Part shown: piece by piece, positions 5,739-9,244 of the stretch | Position numbering within the stretch: the first letter of the stretch is position 1 | How the letters are laid out: each line of letters opens with the position of its first letter | Assembly: GCA_005888925.1 (NCBI GenBank) | Contig: VBCP01000092.1 | Location: forward strand, 1-9,244 | DNA length: 9,244 nt | Direction of reading: 5' to 3' | Source: Betaproteobacteria bacterium | GTDB taxonomy: Bacteria > Pseudomonadota > Gammaproteobacteria > Burkholderiales > SG8-39 | The notes under the pieces: model-generated | What the model was told of the DNA's origin: nothing | Seen by the model: the letters and a program-made list of their open reading frames with translations, nothing else | Databases searched by the model: none | Program-made: the position numbers and the translations under genes

Positions 5739-7279
5739 AGACGTACGACGGCATCCTGCTGGGGGCGGGGCACAACAGCCTCGTCCTCCAGGCCTATCTC
5801 GGCCGCGCCGGGCTGAAGACGCTGTGCCTCGAGCGCAGCGCCGTGATCGGGGGCGGCCTCGCCACGGTCGAGGACCCGCGCTGGCCGGGCTATCGCCACA
5901 ACATCCACTCGTTCTTCCACCGCGCGCTCGATCAGCTGCCGTGGTACCGCGAGCTCGAGCTCGAGCGCCGCGGCGCGCGCTATGTCGAGCCGGAGCTGAA
6001 CGTCGCGTTGCTGCTCAAGAGCGGCGACGCGCTCTGCTGGTGGACCGATTTCGACCGCACCGCGGAATCCTTCGCCCAGTTCAGCGCTCGCGACGCCGCG
6101 ACGCTCAAGCGCTGGCGCGACGCTTTCGTTCCCATCCTGGAAAAGATCCTGGGACCCGAGGCGCGGCGGCCGCCGATCGATGCTGATGTCCGGAAAAAAA
6201 CTCTGGAACGCACAGCCGAGGGCAGGCTATTGCTCGAGACGAGCGCGCTCTCGCCGCTGGAATTCGTCGAGCGTGAGTTCGAGCATCCGGTGGTCAGGGC
6301 GGGCCTGCTGTTCTTCAACGGGCTGCGCGAAGTCGATCTGCGCCTGCGCGGCTTCGGCCATCACATCCCGGCGCTGCTCGCGAGCCCGGCGAAGGCGCAG
6401 ATGTGCCTTGGCGGCGCGGCGCGCCTGGCAGACGCGCTCGCGGCGGCGGTGCGCGAATCCGGCGGCGAGATCCGCACGGCCTGCGAGCCGAAGCGCATCG
6501 TCGTCGAGCGCGGGCGCGTGGTTGGCGTGGAGACGACTGAGGGCGAGCTGATCCGCGCCCGGTTCGTGGCCTCCAGCCTGAACCCACAGCAGACGTTCAT
6601 CGACCTATTGGAAAGCGTCCCGGCGGAGGTGCGGGCGAAGGCGGAGAAATTCGAATACAACCTGCTCGCGCCGCTCTTCGCACTGAACTTGGTACTCAAG
6701 GCGCCGCCGCGCTATCGGACGCTGGACAAGCCGTTCATGGTGATTCTGGGCCTCGAGCGCTATGAGCAATTCAACGAGATCGTGCGCTACCACGAGGCAG
6801 GCCGCATCCCGCCGACGGTGATGTGGGGCGCGTGCCCGACGCTGTTCGATCCTTCGCAGGCGCCGGCCGGCGGGCACACGGCGTTCATGTGGGAGAAGCT
6901 GCCGTACCGCTTGCAAAGCGGGCACTGGGACCAAGCGCGCGATGCGCACGCGGGGCAAATGCTGGAGCTGTGGACGCAATACGCGCCCAACCTGGCCGAC
7001 GACACGATCGGCTGGTTCGCACGCACTCCGCTCGACACCGAGCGCAGCCTGCCGAACATGCGCTATGGCGATTTACTGGTGGGCTCGTTCGCTAACGGCC
7101 AGGTCGGCTACGACCGCCCGTTCCGCGGGGCGGGGCAGTATCGAGCGCCGATCGAGGGCCTTTACCTCTGTGGCTCGTCGTCTCATCCCGGCGGCAACGT
7201 GACCGGATTGCCGGGCTACAACGCCGCGCAGGTGCTGCTCGCCGATCTCGGGCTAGCCGAGTTCGGGCCCCGCCACTAG
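5735..7279 (+). CDS. NAD(P)/FAD-dependent oxidoreductase, phytoene-dehydrogenase-like (COG1233/PYROXD2 type)
   Basis: A flavoprotein of about 514 aa. The N-terminus carries the dinucleotide-binding fold: strand, GAGHNSL (10-16), and acidic strand end CLERSAVIGGG (31-41). The C-terminus has the second FAD motif GLYLCGSSSHPGGN followed by VTGLPGYNAAQVLLADLG, hallmark of this group. Length is normal and no internal break is seen. The reading frame has no ATG, GTG or TTG near the fold's start. Continuing from the conserved KTYDGILLGAG, the only plausible initiator is CTG at 5735-5737, which overlaps the preceding TGA (CTGA) where related operons would show ATGA. Either it is a real CTG start dependent on coupling, or a one-base change has damaged it. 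Relatives oxidise or isomerise hydrophobic or cyclic substrates; the substrate here is unknown. The 3' end overlaps the convergent GNAT gene by 27 bp. Confidence 0.88.
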   Translation: MKTYDGILLGAGHNSLVLQAYLGRAGLKTLCLERSAVIGGGLATVEDPRWPGYRHNIHSFFHRALDQLPWYRELELERRGARYVEPELNVALLLKSGDALCWWTDFDRTAESFAQFSARDAATLKRWRDAFVPILEKILGPEARRPPIDADVRKKTLERTAEGRLLLETSALSPLEFVEREFEHPVVRAGLLFFNGLREVDLRLRGFGHHIPALLASPAKAQMCLGGAARLADALAAAVRESGGEIRTACEPKRIVVERGRVVGVETTEGELIRARFVASSLNPQQTFIDLLESVPAEVRAKAEKFEYNLLAPLFALNLVLKAPPRYRTLDKPFMVILGLERYEQFNEIVRYHEAGRIPPTVMWGACPTLFDPSQAPAGGHTAFMWEKLPYRLQSGHWDQARDAHAGQMLELWTQYAPNLADDTIGWFARTPLDTERSLPNMRYGDLLVGSFANGQVGYDRPFRGAGQYRAPIEGLYLCGSSSHPGGNVTGLPGYNAAQVLLADLGLAEFGPRH

Positions 7280-8071
7280 GTAGACGAGGTTCTTATCTCC
7301 GGGCGCGCGGTCCGCGCCGTGGACCATGCGGGTGAACGGGCGCTGAACCGCGAAGCCCTGTCCATGCAGCAACTGCTGCACGGCCCACGCATGGTCGGCC
7401 ACATCGACATAAACCGGCGGCGCGACGTTTTGCAGCGCCTGCTCGAGGAGCGCGAGCGCGGTGCGCTCGTGTCGCGCGATGAGCGGTCCGATCTGCTGCG
7501 CCTCGCGGCCTTCGCGCCCGAGGACGAATCCGTCCGGGGCGCCAAACGCGCATTGCGGCAGCCGCTTCTGGAGCGCTCGCAGCAGCCATTCGCGATCGCC
7601 GCCGAACGCGTCGCGGTCGAGCTCCAGCGCATGCCGCCAGTTGATCGGGCCGGCCGCGTTCGTGGTAGCGACGGTCGGCCGTTTCTGGAGCGCGAAGCGC
7701 TTGAAGGTCCAGGTGTCGCGAAATCCTTCCTGGCGGTAGACCTCGCGGCCGGCCGCGGTCGCATCGAGGATCGGCGTGAGGCCGCTCGCCCGCAGCTCGT
7801 CGATCGCTACCCGCAGAAGGTGCGACGCGTGGCCCTTGCGCCGGTGCTCGGGAAGCACGAGCACCATGCTGATCCAGGCGAAGGCGCCGTACGGCAGGAC
7901 GAGCGTCGAGGCGATGAGCGTGCCGTCGGCGAGCGAGATGCCCCAGCCATAGCCGATCGCGAGCATCAGCCGCCAGTCGGCTTCGTTCTGGTTCCAATTC
8001 GCCGCCTTGGAGAGCTCAAGGCAGCCGGCGATGTGCTCGGCGCCGAGCGGGTGTTCAGTACTTGCCGTCAC
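7253..8071 (-). CDS. GNAT family N-acetyltransferase, two-domain (C-terminal Acetyltransf_18-like)
   Basis: About 272 aa, cytoplasmic. The N-terminal GNAT domain (about 10-125) has the acetyl-CoA pyrophosphate loop VLVLPEHRRKGHASHLL (71-87), with R/K-x-x-G-x-A at 78-82, and the late motif ATAAGREVYRQEGF (104-117). The C-terminal half (about 145-265), with FVLGREGREAQQIGPLIA, YVDVADHAWAVQQLLHGQGF and RPFTRMVHG, resembles the second domain of YitH-type acetyltransferases. No ATG lies near the N-terminus. GTG at 8071-8069 is the best start, overlapping the SDR gene's 3' end by 17 nt; an ATG at about codon 36 would cut the domain. Translational coupling to the SDR gene is therefore likely, and the frameshift in that gene might reduce expression. 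The substrate, possibly an amine made in this pathway, is not predictable. The 3' end overlaps the FAD oxidoreductase gene convergently. Confidence 0.87.
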   Translation of the reverse strand: MTASTEHPLGAEHIAGCLELSKAANWNQNEADWRLMLAIGYGWGISLADGTLIASTLVLPYGAFAWISMVLVLPEHRRKGHASHLLRVAIDELRASGLTPILDATAAGREVYRQEGFRDTWTFKRFALQKRPTVATTNAAGPINWRHALELDRDAFGGDREWLLRALQKRLPQCAFGAPDGFVLGREGREAQQIGPLIARHERTALALLEQALQNVAPPVYVDVADHAWAVQQLLHGQGFAVQRPFTRMVHGADRAPGDKNLVYLVAGPELG

Positions 8072-8998
8072 GCGTCTCGAAGTGGGTCGGCTTGCCGAGG
8101 TCCGGCAGGCCGCGCGCGATCCAATCCGCCTGCCAGTCGAGCATCGTCGCAAGCGGCACGCGCGGCGGGCCGAAGAGGCGCTGCGCCGCTGCCGTGTCGA
8201 TGAGCCAGGCAGTGGGCGCTTCCTTGCCGGTGATCACGGGGTGCTTGCCGAAGCGCTTGCCGAATTCCTGAGCCAGCGAGCGCACGCTCACAACGTCGGG
8301 CCCGCTCACGTTGATCGGCGAGCTCGGCGTCGTGCAGTGCGCGAAGAGGCGCAGCGCCTGCTCGTTCGCATCGCCCTGCCACAGCACATTGACATGCCCC
8401 ATGGTCACGTCGACCGGCTCGCCCGCGAACACCTTCGCCGCGACATCGTGCAGCACGCCGTAGCGCATGTCGATGGCGTACTCGAGCCGCATCAGCCGGC
8501 CCGGCGTGCCGTAGCGCTGCGAACCGTAGAGAAACGCCTGCTCGCGCCCGACGCAGGAATTCGCGTAGTCGCCCGCGGGCGGCGTGGTGGGCACGGCTTC
8601 ATCCGCACCGCGGCCGGTGACCGGCGCATACGGATACACGCACGCGGGGGAGGAGGCGACGATGCGCGAGTCGCGGAAGGTCTCTTGTGGCCGGCCATGA
8701 AGACGACGTGCTTGACGCGCGGCAGCAGCTCCAGCATCTCGCGATCGAGCAGATCGCAGGCCACGCACTCGACGCCCCACGAGGTGAGCCGGTCGCGCAG
8801 GCCGGGCTCCGAGAAGCGCGCCACGCCGATCACGCGCTTGCCGGCGCGCCGCGCCAGGCGCGCGAGCGTCGGCCCCATCTTGCCGGCCACGCCGAGGACC
8901 AGAATTTCATCGACGCCGGCCAGATCCGCCTGCAGCTCGGCGCTCGGGCGCGTCATGAACTCCTCGAGCTCAGCCACGTCCGCGAAGCGCACCGGCAT
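8055..8998 (-). pseudogene. NAD(P)-dependent epimerase/dehydratase-like (extended SDR) protein, frameshifted
   Basis: The N-terminal part (8998 to about 8684) encodes MPVRFADVAELEEFMTRPS, then a Rossmann strand with GVAGKMG (36-42), GKRVIGVARFSEPGL, and HVVFMAGHK (97-105). The frame then changes. The rest of the family sequence continues in another minus frame from about 8684 (ETFRDSRIVASSPACVYPY) to the TGA at 8055. Related proteins have about 20-25 residues between the AGHK-like strand and the FRDSRIV-like segment, so a short frameshifting deletion is inferred. The catalytic region has YANSCVGRE in place of YxxxK, so the enzyme may be an atypical SDR. The start at 8998 follows the operator with the same GGTTAACATG seen at 4762; an in-frame ATG at 9007 lies 7 bp past a TATAAT and would suit a leaderless message. 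First gene of a two-gene operon with the GNAT. Decay and assembly error cannot be told apart here. Confidence 0.82.
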
Positions 8999-9000
8999 GT

Positions 9001-9014
9001 TAACCATCTGGTGA
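9001..9014. promoter_or_regulatory. Operator-like inverted repeat (TAACC-ATCT-GGTGA) in the divergent SDR/MetE-like region
   Basis: Third copy of the TAACC-N4-GGTTA repeat, with one mismatch (GGTGA). It is 2 bp from the SDR ATG on the minus strand, in the same geometry as the 4765 copy, and abuts the shared -10 at 9015-9022. Position alone suggests repression of both directions by the same factor. The mismatch predicts weaker binding than at the other two sites. Confidence 0.62.
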
Positions 9015-9022
9015 ATTATAAT
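9015..9022. promoter_or_regulatory. Palindromic ATTATAAT giving a consensus -10 on both strands
   Basis: ATTATAAT is its own reverse complement and contains TATAAT on plus (9017-9022) and on minus (9020-9015). On plus it ends 8 bp before the MetE-like ATG (9031), so transcription would begin at or just before that codon. On minus it ends 7 bp before the ATG at 9007, and 16 bp before the preferred SDR ATG at 8998. No convincing -35 is visible in either direction. This is the clearest promoter element in the window. Confidence 0.65.
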
Positions 9023-9030
9023 CGCGCGCC

Positions 9031-9244
9031 ATGGCGCGCATTCTCACGACCGTCGTCGGCTCCTATCCGCTGCCCGAGTGGCTGTCGCGCGCGCCGTCGG
9101 AGCAGGCGCTGGTCGATGCGACGCGGGTGGTGATCGCGACGCAGGAAAGCGCCGGCATCGATGTGGTGTGCGACGGCGAGCTCTACCGCTTCGACGTCAA
9201 TCATCCCGAGACCAACGGCATGATCGAGTACTTCGTGCGGCCGA
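9031..9244 (+). CDS. Cobalamin-independent methionine synthase (MetE C-terminal domain) family protein, partial (C-terminus off the right edge)
   Basis: The first 71 residues begin MARILTTVVGSYPLPEWLSR and include the family's TTVVGSYP opening and GIDVVCDGELYRFDVNHPET, followed by NGMIEYF. This matches single-domain MetE-like proteins (about 340-370 aa), zinc-dependent barrels related to the catalytic half of methionine synthase. Members include thiol alkyltransferases that are not methionine synthases, so the name does not fix the reaction. The zinc ligands would lie downstream of the window. The ATG follows a consensus -10 by 8 bp with no Shine-Dalgarno, so a leaderless mRNA is likely. It is divergent from the SDR-GNAT operon and shares its operator. 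Confidence 0.9.
   Translation, partial: MARILTTVVGSYPLPEWLSRAPSEQALVDATRVVIATQESAGIDVVCDGELYRFDVNHPETNGMIEYFVRP

Overview
The window is a GC-rich, gene-dense stretch of a bacterial chromosome, most likely from a Pseudomonadota member. A betaproteobacterium is my best guess, from codon use, operon style and two palindromic intergenic elements, but no 16S or other marker settles it. No mobile element, RNA gene or CRISPR array is visible.

Layout: six transcription units alternate direction, giving three divergent promoter regions and two convergent ends. (1) Minus: an ABC ATPase (1189-413) is followed by a TetR regulator (416 to the left edge), overlapping by ATGA. (2) Plus: a permease (1188-1961) and a periplasmic NMT1/THI5-type binding protein (1978-2952). 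(3) Minus: a DapA/DHDPS-superfamily aldolase or lyase (4762-3731) and a second permease (3734-2976), again overlapping by ATGA. (4) Plus: a second NMT1-type binding protein (4864-5738), broken by two apparent deletions, then a phytoene-dehydrogenase-like FAD oxidoreductase (5735-7279). (5) Minus: an SDR/epimerase-like NAD(P)-dependent protein (8998-8055), broken by one apparent deletion, then a two-domain GNAT acetyltransferase (8071-7253). (6) Plus: the start of a MetE-like single-domain methyltransferase (9031 to the right edge).

The unifying feature is a 14-bp inverted repeat, TAACC-N4-GGTTA. It occurs at or beside the start codons in all three divergent regions: 1165-1178 (perfect), 4765-4778 (perfect) and 9001-9014 (one mismatch). 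The only regulator in the window is the TetR protein, so I infer that it, or a relative, controls the whole set as one regulon. The set would combine uptake of an organic solute (one ATPase, two permeases, two binding proteins) with its catabolism (aldolase/lyase, FAD oxidoreductase, NAD(P)-dependent dehydrogenase/epimerase, acetyltransferase, MetE-like methyltransferase). The substrate cannot be read from the sequence. NMT1/THI5-type binding proteins commonly bind pyrimidine-like, aromatic or other small ring compounds, so a small heterocycle or aromatic is one guess.

A second theme is damage. Three short deletion-like gaps, two of them frameshifting, lie in two genes while the neighbours look intact. 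This is either early decay or an assembly error, and reads would have to decide.
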